From: an uncultured Clostridia bacterium
GTDB lineage: Bacteria; Bacillota; Clostridia; Oscillospirales; Ruminococcaceae
Direction of reading: 5' to 3'
DNA length: 59,200 nucleotides
Assembly: GCA_947649285.1 (NCBI GenBank)
Contig: CANSRB010000002.1
Coordinates: 1-59,200 of the forward strand
The notes under the pieces were generated by a model. It made no database searches. It was not told where the DNA came from and saw nothing but the letters and a program-made list of their open reading frames with translations. Shown here piece after piece: positions 1 to 8,782 of this stretch. Position 1 is the stretch's first letter, and each line of letters starts with the position of its first letter. The position numbers and the translations under genes were made by a program.

Positions 1-62
1 ACCGGCGACGGAAGCATCCGGTAAAAATATAATCTCCCTGCAAAAAATCATCCCAAACAGCC

Positions 63-97
63 AAAAGGCGTGGAACAAAATTGTTCCACGCCTTTTT
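63..97. terminator. Bidirectional terminator after galE
   Basis: A perfect 15-base stem (64-78 with 81-95) has a two-base loop and is flanked by A and T runs, so it can end transcription in either direction. It sits just beyond the galE stop codon. Confidence 0.8.
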
Positions 98-102
98 CCT
101 GT

Positions 103-1116
103 CTATCCCCGGTAGCCGTTCGGGTTGCTTTTCTGCCAGTTCCAGGAATCCCGGCACATTTCCGAAAGGCCAAAAACCGCTTCCCAGCCCAGCTCTGCCT
201 TGGCCTTGGCAGGGTCGGCATAGCATTCCGCGATGTCGCCGGGCCGGCGCCCCTCGATTTTATAGGGAATCGGCCGGCCGACTGCTTCCTCAAAGCTCTT
301 CAGCATTTCCAGCACACTGTAACCGTTCCCGGTGCCCAGGTTGTAAATCCGTACCGCTGGGCCTTCCTTCATCTTTTCGATCGCCTTGATATGCCCCAGC
401 GCCAGATCCACCACATGGATATAATCCCGCACGCCGCTGCCGTCCCGGGTGTCGTAATCGTCGCCATAAACCCGCAGGTAATCCAGCTTCCCGGAAGCTA
501 CCTGGGTGATATAAGGCACCAGGTTATTCGGGATCCCATTCGGATCCTCGCCGATCCGTCCGCTTTGATGCGCGCCTACCGGGTTAAAGTACCGGAGGAG
601 GGTCACATTCCATTCCGGATCTGCCGTGTGAAGATCGGTTAGGATCTGTTCCAGCATCAGCTTGGTATAGCCGTAGGGATTGGTGGCAGACAGCGGGAAA
701 TCCTCCCGGATCGGCACGCTTTCCGGACTGCCGTAAACCGTCGCGGAAGAGCTGAACACCAGATTTTTGACCCCATGCTCCCGCATGACCTCGCAGAGGA
801 CCAGCGTCCCGGTCAGGTTGTTGTGATAATATTCCAGCGGCTTCTGAACCGACTCTCCAACCGCCTTCAGCCCGGCGAAGTGAATAACGTCCGTAATTTT
901 TTCACGGGAGAACAATTCCTCAACAGCAGCCCGGTCCAGCAGGTCTGCCTCATAAAAAGGGATTTTCTTCCCGGTCAGTTCCTCTACCCGCTCCAGGGAA
1001 ACCCGGCTGGAGTTGGACAGGTTGTCAATCACCACTACTTCATAACCCTGGTTTAACAGTTCCACACAAGTGTGACTGCCAATATATCCGGCGCCGCCGG
1101 TTACTAAAATAGACAT
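103..1116 (-). CDS. galE: UDP-glucose 4-epimerase
   Basis: Interconverts UDP-glucose and UDP-galactose in the cytoplasm, for galactose use (Leloir pathway) and polysaccharide precursors. The 337-residue protein has the usual family length and is a short-chain dehydrogenase/reductase. The NAD-binding glycine motif GGAGYIG lies at residues 7-13. The catalytic serine region SSSAT is near 131, and the Tyr148-x-x-x-Lys152 pair (YGYTK) is intact. The start has a purine-rich site upstream. It lies 31 bases downstream of a sugar nucleotidyltransferase gene on the same strand, so the two probably form one UDP-sugar operon ending at the terminator at 63-97. Confidence 0.97.
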   Translation of the reverse strand: MSILVTGGAGYIGSHTCVELLNQGYEVVVIDNLSNSSRVSLERVEELTGKKIPFYEADLLDRAAVEELFSREKITDVIHFAGLKAVGESVQKPLEYYHNNLTGTLVLCEVMREHGVKNLVFSSSATVYGSPESVPIREDFPLSATNPYGYTKLMLEQILTDLHTADPEWNVTLLRYFNPVGAHQSGRIGEDPNGIPNNLVPYITQVASGKLDYLRVYGDDYDTRDGSGVRDYIHVVDLALGHIKAIEKMKEGPAVRIYNLGTGNGYSVLEMLKSFEEAVGRPIPYKIEGRRPGDIAECYADPAKAKAELGWEAVFGLSEMCRDSWNWQKSNPNGYRG

Positions 1117-1147
1117 ACAAATTCCTCCTTTTCAAAACAAGGTTCCG

Positions 1148-2068
1148 TTATTTCCAAAGCTGCTCCGGATAACGTCCCTCCGCTTTCATCTGCCGGACAG
1201 CGGCTTCTACCGCCGCACGATCTTCCTGATAGGTCACGCCATACCATTGGTCCTGAGATTGCAGCACGGTTACTTCGGCTTTCCCCTCCTCAATCAGCTC
1301 GCCGACCACGCTGGGCAGGAAATACTCGCATTTCAGCGGATTTTGAGGCAGGCTGGCTTTCAGGAACGCGGCAAACCGGCGATCCAATTCCTCCAGCATA
1401 CTGGGGGTAAACGCCCAGAAGTTCATGGAAGCCACCGCAGTTTCGCTCAGCGAAGTCCAGCTTTCCCCCCCGTCCTCGGTAAAGGCAGGTCCATCCGGGC
1501 GGCGCTCAATCCGGGTGCGCTCGGTGATCCGTGTCAGGCGGTGCTGGCCGCCCGTTTCGCAGATCCCCCGCGAAACCGAACCGTTTTCCGTCAGGGTATT
1601 CGAGATCGGGTAGCCGACCATTGCGTAACGGTACCGTTCCCCGTCCCCGCCCTGAGTCAGGAAGCCATACGCCGCCTGGAAAGCGCTCCGGCCATAAAAG
1701 TCGTCCGCGTTAATCACGGCAAACGGCCCGTCGATCCGCCCTAGGCAAGCCCGAACTGCGTGTCCGGTTCCCCAAGGCTTGATCCGGCCTTCGGGAACCG
1801 AAAAGCCCTCCGGCAGATCCCCGATTTCCTGAAAAATATATTGTACGGAAATCCGATTTTCCAGCTTGCTGCCGATCGCCTCGCGGAAGTCCGATTCAAT
1901 CTCCCGCTTAATGATAAACGCGGCCTTCCTGAACCCGGCCTGCACTGCATCATAGAGGGAAAAATCCAGGATCTTGTGCCCTTGCTCATCAATGGGAGTG
2001 ATCTGTTTCAGGCCGCCGAACCGGCTCCCCATTCCGGCCGCCATAACGACTAAAGTTGGTTCTGCCAT
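1148..2068 (-). CDS. Sugar-phosphate nucleotidyltransferase family protein
   Basis: A 306-residue GT-A-fold nucleotidyltransferase. The N-terminal signature GMGSRFGGLKQ (residues 12-22) is the nucleotide-binding loop of NDP-sugar pyrophosphorylases. A metal-binding NADD motif follows in the middle. These enzymes join a sugar 1-phosphate to NTP, releasing pyrophosphate. The substrate cannot be told from sequence; UTP with hexose 1-phosphate would suit the adjacent galE, but the protein is not classical GalU, and choline-phosphate or other NDP-sugar substrates remain possible. It is first in the galE operon. Its promoter region abuts the multi-hairpin repeat at 2128-2290. Confidence 0.85.
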   Translation of the reverse strand: MAEPTLVVMAAGMGSRFGGLKQITPIDEQGHKILDFSLYDAVQAGFRKAAFIIKREIESDFREAIGSKLENRISVQYIFQEIGDLPEGFSVPEGRIKPWGTGHAVRACLGRIDGPFAVINADDFYGRSAFQAAYGFLTQGGDGERYRYAMVGYPISNTLTENGSVSRGICETGGQHRLTRITERTRIERRPDGPAFTEDGGESWTSLSETAVASMNFWAFTPSMLEELDRRFAAFLKASLPQNPLKCEYFLPSVVGELIEEGKAEVTVLQSQDQWYGVTYQEDRAAVEAAVRQMKAEGRYPEQLWK

Positions 2069-2127
2069 AAAAATACCTGCCTTCCGCTGCTTTATTTTCA
2101 GGAGAAATCCCCCCTGATTATTATACG

Positions 2128-2290
2128 AATTCTCAATAAAACGATGCAGTCGTTTTATTGGGCCGCAGAATGCGGTCCGGCGGCACAGCCGCCAAGAATG
2201 TTGTCAATACTTTTCTTGATGCGCCGCAGGCACGGCGGCATATCTCGCCGCGATAAAAAGATTAAAATCTTTTTATCAAGAAATAGTATT
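2128..2290. repeat. Multi-hairpin MITE-like repeat, copy A
   Basis: About 160 bases with no coding content. It shows four successive hairpins: AAAACGA/TCGTTTT, GGCCGCA/TGCGGTCC, GGCGGC/GCCGCC and GATAAAAAGATT/AATCTTTTTATC. The ends are degenerate inverted repeats of about 20 bases. A second copy lies in opposite orientation at 45327-45475 and matches over nearly the whole length, except that copy A carries about 26 extra bases near 2220-2246. Two copies in unrelated intergenic sites indicate a mobile, non-autonomous element; the mobilising enzyme is not in the window. Confidence 0.75.
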
Positions 2291-2330
2291 ATTGTCATTT
2301 TAACACAATCTGTCCCGTTTGAACAGCAAA

Positions 2331-2375
2331 AAAAGAAAAAGCCCGGCGATTTTTCCATCCCGGGCTTTTTCTTTT
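2331..2375 (-). terminator. Terminator of the MATE exporter gene
   Basis: The stem GAAAAAGCCCGG pairs with CCGGGCTTTTTC and is followed on the minus strand by a T-rich run, directly after the MATE stop codon at 2377. The A-rich upstream flank makes it potentially bidirectional. Confidence 0.8.
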
Positions 2376-2376
2376 T

Positions 2377-3729
2377 TCAGGCTTCCGACCGGGGCGCAAA
2401 CTGCGCCGGCAGCTTGCGTATCACCAGGAAATAGGAGATACTGAGCGGTACCATCGCGCCGATCCAGGCAATCGGGCTGGCCAGGCAGATCCCGAGATAG
2501 CCCATCCACTGAGCCAGGAAGATTGCCGCAAAGGAACGCATCAACAATTCACTGACCCCTGCAAAAAGGGTAATGCTGCTGCTCCCAACTCCCTGAAGCG
2601 TATTGCGGAACACGAACAGCAGGCCCAGCACCGTATAGAAGATGGCCAGCACGATCAGATATTCCTGCGCCCGGTCGTACACCAGCTGCTCCGCGTCGCC
2701 GACGAAAAGCCGGATCAGCAGCGGGCCAGCCAGGATGACAAGACCTCCGCCCACCAGGCTGGCAATGGTGGAAATCAGACAGCAGGAACGGACACCCTTC
2801 CGGATCCGCGCCACCTGGCCGGCCCCGTAATTCTGCGCGGCATAGGTAGCCATCGCAGTCCCGAGGGATTGAAGCGGCTGGGAGGCCAACTGGTCGATCT
2901 TGGAAGCAGCCGTAAACGCAGCCACCGAAGCCGAACCCAGATTATTCAGCGCCGCTTGCAGGACCATCGTCCCAACGGCGGTAATCGAAAACTGAAAGGC
3001 CATGGGCAGGCCGATCCGGAGATGATGCCAAGCAAATGCCCAATCGAATTTGAAATCCTCTTTATGTAAACGCAGGATCGGGAAACGTTTGAAGCTATAC
3101 CCCATGCAAAGCAGCCCGGCAATCAGCTGGGCAGCGATCGTCGCCCATGCCGCGCCAGCCACTCCCATTTTAAAAATTAAAATGCAGGCAAAGTCCAGGC
3201 CAATATTCAACAGACAGGCGATAATGAGAAAGATCAGCGGGGTGCGGCTGTCCCCCAAGGAACGAAGGATACAGGAAAACAGGTTGAAAAGCACCGACGC
3301 CGCAATCCCCAGAAAAATCACGACAATATACGAATAAGCATCGTCAATAATATCTTCGGGCGTATTCATCAGCCGAAGCAGCGGCATGGTCCCCAGCACA
3401 CTGATCAGGGTGACGACCGCAGTAACCGCGATACTTAGAATAATACTGGTCGCCACACTCCGACGGACGCCGGCCTCATCTCCCGCGCCGAAGCGCTGCG
3501 CCGTCACAACGGCAAACCCGGAGGTCACTCCCATGACAAAACCCAAAATCAGGAAATTGATCGACCCCGTCGCGCCGACGGCCGCCAGCGCATTGACGCC
3601 CACCGTCCGCCCGACGATAATAGTATCCGCCATGTTGTAAAACTGCTGGAACAGGTTCCCCGCCAGCAACGGCAGGGAAAATAAAAGGATCAGCCGGGCC
3701 GGACGGCCCGACGTCATATCATTGGTCAA
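2377..3729 (-). CDS. MATE family multidrug/metabolite exporter
   Basis: A 450-residue integral membrane protein with about 12 hydrophobic segments in two homologous halves, typical of MATE cation- or proton-coupled antiporters (NorM/DinF superfamily). The N-terminal PLLAGNLFQQFYNMADTI stretch and the following VGRTVG are characteristic of helix 1 and its loop. It exports organic cations, drugs or metabolites; the substrate is unknown. The chosen TTG start has AAAGGCGG eight bases upstream. An ATG four codons further in lacks good spacing. It is a single-gene unit with its own promoter (3818-3847) and terminator. Confidence 0.95.
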   Translation of the reverse strand: MTNDMTSGRPARLILLFSLPLLAGNLFQQFYNMADTIIVGRTVGVNALAAVGATGSINFLILGFVMGVTSGFAVVTAQRFGAGDEAGVRRSVATSIILSIAVTAVVTLISVLGTMPLLRLMNTPEDIIDDAYSYIVVIFLGIAASVLFNLFSCILRSLGDSRTPLIFLIIACLLNIGLDFACILIFKMGVAGAAWATIAAQLIAGLLCMGYSFKRFPILRLHKEDFKFDWAFAWHHLRIGLPMAFQFSITAVGTMVLQAALNNLGSASVAAFTAASKIDQLASQPLQSLGTAMATYAAQNYGAGQVARIRKGVRSCCLISTIASLVGGGLVILAGPLLIRLFVGDAEQLVYDRAQEYLIVLAIFYTVLGLLFVFRNTLQGVGSSSITLFAGVSELLMRSFAAIFLAQWMGYLGICLASPIAWIGAMVPLSISYFLVIRKLPAQFAPRSEA

Positions 3730-3817
3730 AAGAAATTCCGCCTTTCTGCAAGATCATACGCCCTTTTTTCAAGCCCGCAGGCCGGAAATCAAAACGAAGG
3801 TTCAATACGTACGCTTT

Positions 3818-3847
3818 ATTTTAACGAAAACGAAACAAAACTGTCAA
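3818..3847 (-). promoter_or_regulatory. Sigma-A-type promoter for the MATE gene
   Basis: On the minus strand, TTGACA (3842-3847) and TAAAAT (3818-3823) are separated by 18 bases, about 90 bases upstream of the MATE start. Confidence 0.6.
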
Positions 3848-3918
3848 GAGCAAAATAGTATGAAAATCCCACCCGGCGCCCTCCAATAATGCACAAATAG
3901 CCGATTCCCGCTTTAAAC

Positions 3919-3955
3919 CAAAAAGCTCCGGGCTTTGCTTTCACAAAACCCGGAG
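3919..3955 (-). terminator. Terminator of the SpoIIQ-like gene
   Basis: CTCCGGG/CCCGGAG stem (3926-3932 and 3949-3955) followed on the minus strand by a short T run, placed right after the SpoIIQ-like stop codon. Confidence 0.75.
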
Positions 3956-3965
3956 TCCGCAAGCT

Positions 3966-4676
3966 CTATTGAATCATACTAAGCGGATCAATCCACTCGT
4001 TATCCTGCTTCATTCCAAAATGAAGATGGCTGGCTTCTGCGCGTTCAATATCGGCCGTTTCCCCGACCGACCCGATCACATCGCCCAGCTTGACCTCCTG
4101 GCCCTTGGTCACCTTGACGGCGGACTTCAGGTTCGCATAATAGCTGGTAATCCCGTTTGCATGACGGATGGTGACGGTTGTACCCCAAAGGTCGTCGTTG
4201 ACAATTTCCTCCACTGTCCCGGCTGAGATGGCCTTCACCGGCGTGGAAACATCCGCCGCCAAATCAACCCCGGTATGCATGACCCAGTCATCCAGCGTTT
4301 TGGACTTGACCACTTTATCCCCGCTGTACGGATTGAGGATCTCCCCCTTCAGCGGCATAATATAGCCCTGCTCGACTGCGGTAGGTTGTTCCGGCTTCGG
4401 CTCCGGCTCGGCGGGAGCTTCGGCTTTATTCTCTGCCGGGACGTCCTTTTGGGGTACATCCACGGTAAAATCCGGCGGGAGTTCCCATTCGTCCTGTTCG
4501 ACCTGCTGAGGCGTTTCCACCTTCGGTTCCGGCTGCTTCATTTGGCTCATTGCGGAATTCACACCGATCCAAGCGGCGGCTCCCACAGCGATCAGGCTAA
4601 CCGCCAGCGCGATATAAAAGCCTTTTCCGGAAAAAAAGCGATGCGCCTTGGATTCGCCGAACTGCGTTTTTTTCAT
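3966..4676 (-). CDS. SpoIIQ-like M23 peptidase-family membrane protein
   Basis: A 236-residue protein with one N-terminal transmembrane segment (about 20-40), a Pro/Glu-rich linker (48-102) and a C-terminal LytM/M23 domain (105-236). Both metal motifs are intact: His134-x3-Asp138 and His217-x-His219. The block KSKTLDDW before the first histidine, and the overall layout, resemble SpoIIQ, the forespore half of the SpoIIQ-SpoIIIAH channel. In Bacillus SpoIIQ the zinc site is degenerate, whereas clostridial forms often keep it. The ATG at 4676 is chosen because AAGGAAG precedes it; the longer frame upstream lacks one. A generic cell-wall endopeptidase is the alternative. No spoIIIA genes are nearby. 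Confidence 0.75.
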   Translation of the reverse strand: MKKTQFGESKAHRFFSGKGFYIALAVSLIAVGAAAWIGVNSAMSQMKQPEPKVETPQQVEQDEWELPPDFTVDVPQKDVPAENKAEAPAEPEPKPEQPTAVEQGYIMPLKGEILNPYSGDKVVKSKTLDDWVMHTGVDLAADVSTPVKAISAGTVEEIVNDDLWGTTVTIRHANGITSYYANLKSAVKVTKGQEVKLGDVIGSVGETADIERAEASHLHFGMKQDNEWIDPLSMIQ

Positions 4677-4918
4677 CTGTAATCTTCCTTTCTTATCGAC
4701 CGGGCATTTTAAAACAGCCGGCCTGATTCTACGCGCGGAGGAGCCGCGCCGCAGCATCGCACCGGGCGGAATCCGCGGCTCACGGCTGCTGACGGAATTA
4801 TTCTTGCCGGAAACAGGCGGCTTTATGCTGGAAACTCCCGCAAGTTTCTTTGGAAAGTACTGCGGGGGAAAAAGGGGGCATAAATTGATGCTGAAATCAA
4901 TTTTTTGAACGGGAGCGG

Positions 4919-4947
4919 TTGACTAATGGCGGAAAAGCCCCTATAAT
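4919..4947 (+). promoter_or_regulatory. Sigma-A promoter of the serC-serA operon
   Basis: TTGACT (4919-4924) and a perfect TATAAT (4942-4947) are separated by exactly 17 bases, about 65 bases ahead of the serC start. No riboswitch or T-box is evident in the short leader. The stretch 4677-4918 holds nothing else recognisable. Confidence 0.85.
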
Positions 4948-5011
4948 AAAAACGTATATCACTTTAAATTGAAAAAACGCCGCCACCACGCGGCAGAAAA
5001 GGGTGTCTATT

Positions 5012-6097
5012 ATGAGCAGAGTCTATAATTTCAGCGCGGGCCCTTCCGTGCTGCCGGAATGCGTCCTCCGCACCGCTGCAGAAGAAATGCTGGATTATCA
5101 GGGCAGCGGCCAGTCCGTTATGGAAATGTCCCATCGGTCCAAGGTTTACGAGTCCATCATCCAAGCCTGCGAAGCCTCTCTCAGACAGGTTTTGTCGATC
5201 CCGGAAAATTACAAGGTGCTTTTCTTGCAGGGAGGTGCGTCCACTCAGTTTGCGATGGTCCCGCTGAACCTGATGAACCGGAGCAAAAAAGCCGATTTCG
5301 TACTGACCGGGCAATGGGCGAAAAAAGCTTATTCGGAAGCCGGGAAGTTCGGCACTGCCCGCGCGGTAGCCTCTTCGGCAGACCGTACCTTCGCGTATAT
5401 CCCCCGGTTGGACCCTGCGTCCTTTGATCCGGAAGCGGATTATTTCCACATCTGCCTGAACAACACGATCTACGGGACGAAATTCCCCACCCTGCCGGAA
5501 ACCGGGTCTGTGCCGCTGGTGGCGGATGTCAGCTCCTGCATTCTGTCGGAGCCGCTGGATATTTCCCGGTTCGGGCTGCTGTACGCCGGCGCACAGAAAA
5601 ACATGGGGCCGGCCGGCCTGACGGTAGTTATTGTCCGGGAAGACCTGATCGGCCATCCCCAGGAGGGCACGCCGACCATGCTGGACTATAAAATCCATGC
5701 GGAAAACGGCTCGATGTACAATACGCCGCCAACCTACGCGATCTACATCTGCAAGCTGGTGCTGGATTGGATCCAGAACGAAATCGGCGGTCTGGAAAAA
5801 ATGAAAGCGCTCAATGAAGAAAAAGCCGGGCTGCTTTATTCTTTCCTGGATGGGTCTGCTTTATTCAAAGGGACCGTCGATCCGGACAGTCGCTCGCTGA
5901 TGAACATCCCGTTTGTCACCGGAAACGAAGAGCTGGATAAAAAATTCATCAAAGAGGCGGAAGCCGCAGGCTTTATCAACCTGAAAGGGCATCGTTCCGT
6001 CGGCGGAATGCGGGCCTCGATCTATAATGCAATGCCCATTGCCGGCGTTGAGCAGCTGGTGGCCTTCATGAAAGAATTCGAAGCGAAAAACGCCTAA
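5012..6097 (+). CDS. serC: Phosphoserine aminotransferase
   Basis: Transfers the amino group of glutamate to 3-phosphohydroxypyruvate, giving phosphoserine, the second step of serine synthesis; PLP enzyme of fold type I. The 361-residue protein opens with RVYNFSAGPSVLPE, the hallmark SerC N-terminus. The PLP-binding lysine lies in GAQKNMGPAG, and the phosphate-binding GGAS is present near residue 75. The ATG at 5012 is preferred because AAAAGGG lies eight bases upstream; an in-frame GTG at 5003 has no spacing for one. It is followed 32 bases later by the serA-like gene, in pathway-partner order. Confidence 0.96.
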   Translation: MSRVYNFSAGPSVLPECVLRTAAEEMLDYQGSGQSVMEMSHRSKVYESIIQACEASLRQVLSIPENYKVLFLQGGASTQFAMVPLNLMNRSKKADFVLTGQWAKKAYSEAGKFGTARAVASSADRTFAYIPRLDPASFDPEADYFHICLNNTIYGTKFPTLPETGSVPLVADVSSCILSEPLDISRFGLLYAGAQKNMGPAGLTVVIVREDLIGHPQEGTPTMLDYKIHAENGSMYNTPPTYAIYICKLVLDWIQNEIGGLEKMKALNEEKAGLLYSFLDGSALFKGTVDPDSRSLMNIPFVTGNEELDKKFIKEAEAAGFINLKGHRSVGGMRASIYNAMPIAGVEQLVAFMKEFEAKNA

Positions 6098-6129
6098 CCC
6101 CGTTTTGCAGAAAGAAAGGATGACGGTTT

Positions 6130-7287
6130 ATGTACCAGATTCATACCATGAATAAAATTTCGCCGGTCGGCCTGGACCACTTTGACCGGCACAAATACAG
6201 CTGGGGCGAGGAAGTCGCCAATCCGGACGGGATTTTAGTCCGGTCGGCCTCCCTGCATGATACAGCCTTTCCGGAAAGCCTGCTGGCAATCGGCCGGGCC
6301 GGCGCAGGGGTCAACAACATCCCGGTGGAACAGTGCAGCGAAAAGGGGATCGTAGTCTTCAATACCCCGGGTGCCAACGCCAATGCCGTCAAGGAAATGG
6401 TCCTGCTCGGGCTGCTGATGTCCTCCCGTAAGGTAGCGGATTCCATGACCTGGGTCAAAACGCTGAAAGGCAGCGGCCCTGATGTCAGCAAGCTGGTCGA
6501 AAAAGGGAAGTCCCAATTCACCGGGCCGGAGATTTCGGGCAAAAAGCTGGGCGTCATCGGCTTGGGTGCGATCGGCGTACTGGTTGCAAACGCTGCACAG
6601 GCACTCGGGATGGAGGTCTACGGCTATGACCCTTATCTGAGTGTAGACGGGGCTTGGAGCCTTTCCCATACGATTATCCATGTCAATACCCTGAAGGAAA
6701 TCTACGAAAACTGCGATTACATCACCCTGCATATCCCGGCCAATAAGGAAACCAAGGGTTTGATCAACGCCTCCTCCATCGCGTCCATGAAGCACGGCGT
6801 CCGGATCCTGAACTTCGCGCGGGGCGAACTGGTGGAGGAAGCCGACCTAATCGCCGCACTGGACGAACGCCAGATCAAGGTCTATATCACCGATTTCCCC
6901 ACTGACGGAATGCTGGATCATCCAGGCGTGGTTTCCTTCCCGCACTTGGGTGCGTCTACTCCGGAATCCGAGGAAAACTGCGCGGAGATGGCGGTTCTGG
7001 AGCTGATGGACTATCTGGAAAACGGCAATATCAAAAACTCGGTCAATCTGCCCGCCGCATCCATGCCGCGGAGCGGGAGCGCCCGGATCTGCGTGATCCA
7101 TCAGAATATCAAGACAATTATCAGCCAGATTTCCACCAATCTGAGCGAACTGAACATCGAAAATATGCTGAACCAATCCCGCGGCGATTATGCGTACACC
7201 ATGCTGGATGTAGATGGGAACGTCAGCAGTGATGTTGTAGAAAAACTCCGGTCGATTTCCGGCGTCATCCGGGTCCGCGTAATCTGA
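6130..7287 (+). CDS. serA: D-3-phosphoglycerate dehydrogenase (ACT-domain form)
   Basis: Oxidises 3-phosphoglycerate to 3-phosphohydroxypyruvate with NAD, the first step of serine synthesis. The 385 residues show the D-2-hydroxyacid dehydrogenase layout: split catalytic domain, Rossmann core with GLGAIG at 144-149, an FARGEL segment with the substrate arginine, and FPHLGAST with the catalytic histidine. The final 70 residues (from about 318) look like an ACT domain, the usual serine-feedback site. It is shorter than long SerA forms because it lacks the intervening domain. AAAGGA lies eight bases before the ATG. No serB is adjacent, so the phosphatase must be elsewhere. Confidence 0.93.
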   Translation: MYQIHTMNKISPVGLDHFDRHKYSWGEEVANPDGILVRSASLHDTAFPESLLAIGRAGAGVNNIPVEQCSEKGIVVFNTPGANANAVKEMVLLGLLMSSRKVADSMTWVKTLKGSGPDVSKLVEKGKSQFTGPEISGKKLGVIGLGAIGVLVANAAQALGMEVYGYDPYLSVDGAWSLSHTIIHVNTLKEIYENCDYITLHIPANKETKGLINASSIASMKHGVRILNFARGELVEEADLIAALDERQIKVYITDFPTDGMLDHPGVVSFPHLGASTPESEENCAEMAVLELMDYLENGNIKNSVNLPAASMPRSGSARICVIHQNIKTIISQISTNLSELNIENMLNQSRGDYAYTMLDVDGNVSSDVVEKLRSISGVIRVRVI

Positions 7288-7310
7288 GCAATCCGGTATT
7301 TTTCCAACGA

Positions 7311-7346
7311 AAAAGCCCCCTTGGATCATATCCAAGGGGGCTTTTA
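7311..7346. terminator. Convergent terminator between serA and nagA
   Basis: AAAAGCCCCCTTGGAT pairs with ATCCAAGGGGGCTTTT. The stem is nearly perfect and has A and T flanks, so it serves both converging genes. Confidence 0.88.
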
Positions 7347-7356
7347 GCTACAGATT

Positions 7357-8475
7357 TTATTTTTCTACGCCTTTGAAGAAGATGTGCTCAAAGTTCAGGT
7401 CGCCGTCCATGACAATCAGGTCTGCGTCCAGCCCGACGTCGATCGAGCCGATTTCGCGTTCCATATTGATGGATTTTGCCGGGTTGTAGCTGGCTGCTTT
7501 GATAGCGGTTTCCAGCGGGATTCCGAACTCAACCGCTTTTCTCATGCAGTCCGCCAGATTGGTAGCCGATCCTGCGATCGTACCGTCTACCAAGGTCGCT
7601 TTCTTATCACACATAATAACCTTCTGTCCACCCAGCTCGTATTCGCCGTTCGGCATCCCGCAGGCGCTCATGGAATCGGAAATCAGGCAGACGCGGTCAT
7701 TCATCAGCCGGAAAGCCGCCCGGATCGCGGACGCATCGATGTGGATGCCGTCGCAGATCAGCTCAGTATAGACGTTGGTGTCGGCTGCCGCGCCGATTAC
7801 GCCGGGAGAACGATGGGTCAGGCCGTTCATGGCATTATAAAGGTGGGTAATATGGGAAGCGCCGTTTTCAATCGCGTCCATTGCAATGGCATAATCCGCC
7901 GCCGTATGGCCGATCGAAACCACGGTTTCCATCTTGACAGCCTTGATAAATTCAATCGAGTTTTCCAGCTCCGGAGCCAGGTCAACCAGCCGCACACAGT
8001 TGCCGGAAACCTCGTTCAAGCGACGGAAGAAGTCCACATCCGGAGTTTTCAGGCAGTCGCCCCGCTGCGCGCCCTTTTTGCTTTCATTAAAGAACGGGCC
8101 TTCCATATTGATGCCGATGACGCTGGCGCGCTTCTGCGGGCCTTCCCGGTACGCTTTAACCGTCTTGAAAATCCGCTCGATCTGCTCCTCCGGGACGGTC
8201 ATCGAAGTCGCACAGAAAGAAGTGATGCCCGCCTTGCCCTGCACATCGGACATAACGTCAAAGGCTTCTATTGTGGCGTCGCAGGCATCCGACCCGCCGC
8301 AGCCATGGGTATGGATATCCACCAGGCCGGGGATCAGGTATTTACCCGAAATATCCACCACATCCTCGTTGCTGTCGATCTTGCCAATGTGCGTAATTTT
8401 CCCGTCACGAACCTCGACGTCCGCTTTGATGAAGCGAAAACTGCGATCCAAAACTGTGCCGTTTTTTAAAATCAT
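7357..8475 (-). CDS. nagA: N-acetylglucosamine-6-phosphate deacetylase
   Basis: Removes the acetyl group from GlcNAc-6-P to give glucosamine-6-P in amino-sugar and wall recycling. The 372-residue amidohydrolase has HTH (His55, His57) at the first metal site in a DIHTHGCGG block. It also has GHTAADY and HLYNAM, each carrying a metal or substrate histidine, and SDSMSACGMPNG near the catalytic aspartate. Length and motif order fit NagA. No nagB or PTS gene is beside it, so it appears monocistronic with its own promoter at 8533-8561. Confidence 0.96.
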   Translation of the reverse strand: MILKNGTVLDRSFRFIKADVEVRDGKITHIGKIDSNEDVVDISGKYLIPGLVDIHTHGCGGSDACDATIEAFDVMSDVQGKAGITSFCATSMTVPEEQIERIFKTVKAYREGPQKRASVIGINMEGPFFNESKKGAQRGDCLKTPDVDFFRRLNEVSGNCVRLVDLAPELENSIEFIKAVKMETVVSIGHTAADYAIAMDAIENGASHITHLYNAMNGLTHRSPGVIGAAADTNVYTELICDGIHIDASAIRAAFRLMNDRVCLISDSMSACGMPNGEYELGGQKVIMCDKKATLVDGTIAGSATNLADCMRKAVEFGIPLETAIKAASYNPAKSINMEREIGSIDVGLDADLIVMDGDLNFEHIFFKGVEK

Positions 8476-8532
8476 GAGCCATCATCCTTTCCGTTTTGAG
8501 CCGGACAATCCCCGTCCGGTCCCTTTGCCTTT

Positions 8533-8561
8533 ATTGTACCTCATTTCCCTCCGGTTTTCAA
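8533..8561 (-). promoter_or_regulatory. Sigma-A-type promoter of nagA
   Basis: On the minus strand TTGAAA (8556-8561) and TACAAT (8533-8538) have a 17-base spacer, 58 bases upstream of the nagA ATG. Confidence 0.7.
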
Positions 8562-8717
8562 GCACTTAGTAAAGGTTAATTACAAAAACCGCAAAGTCAA
8601 GGTCTGCGTGGCTGCCGATAGAACTAAAATTCACCAAGCTTTTTATTTTTGCACGGAAGCGGGGAGTCCGTCAGCTTTAGGAATATGGAATAAAGATCCA
8701 TAATTATAGAAAATATA

Positions 8718-8746
8718 TTGACAAATATATTCAATCACAGTATAAT
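8718..8746 (+). promoter_or_regulatory. Consensus sigma-A promoter of the 8.7-9.7 kb unit
   Basis: Perfect TTGACA (8718-8723) and perfect TATAAT (8741-8746), exactly 17 bases apart. This is the strongest-looking promoter in the window and drives the micro-ORF, the secreted protein and the small membrane protein. It is set in an AT-rich stretch. Confidence 0.88.
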
Positions 8747-8782
8747 GCTATTATAAAATTATATAAAAGGAGGGTGGTCTAT

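Noticed and set aside
4947..5011. T-box or serine-responsive leader before serC
   Set aside because: The leader is only about 60 bases and has no T-box core or terminator.
7384..8469. Long open frame antisense to nagA (361 codons)
   Set aside because: Exact shadow of nagA in a GC-rich codon frame; no independent start signals or family match.
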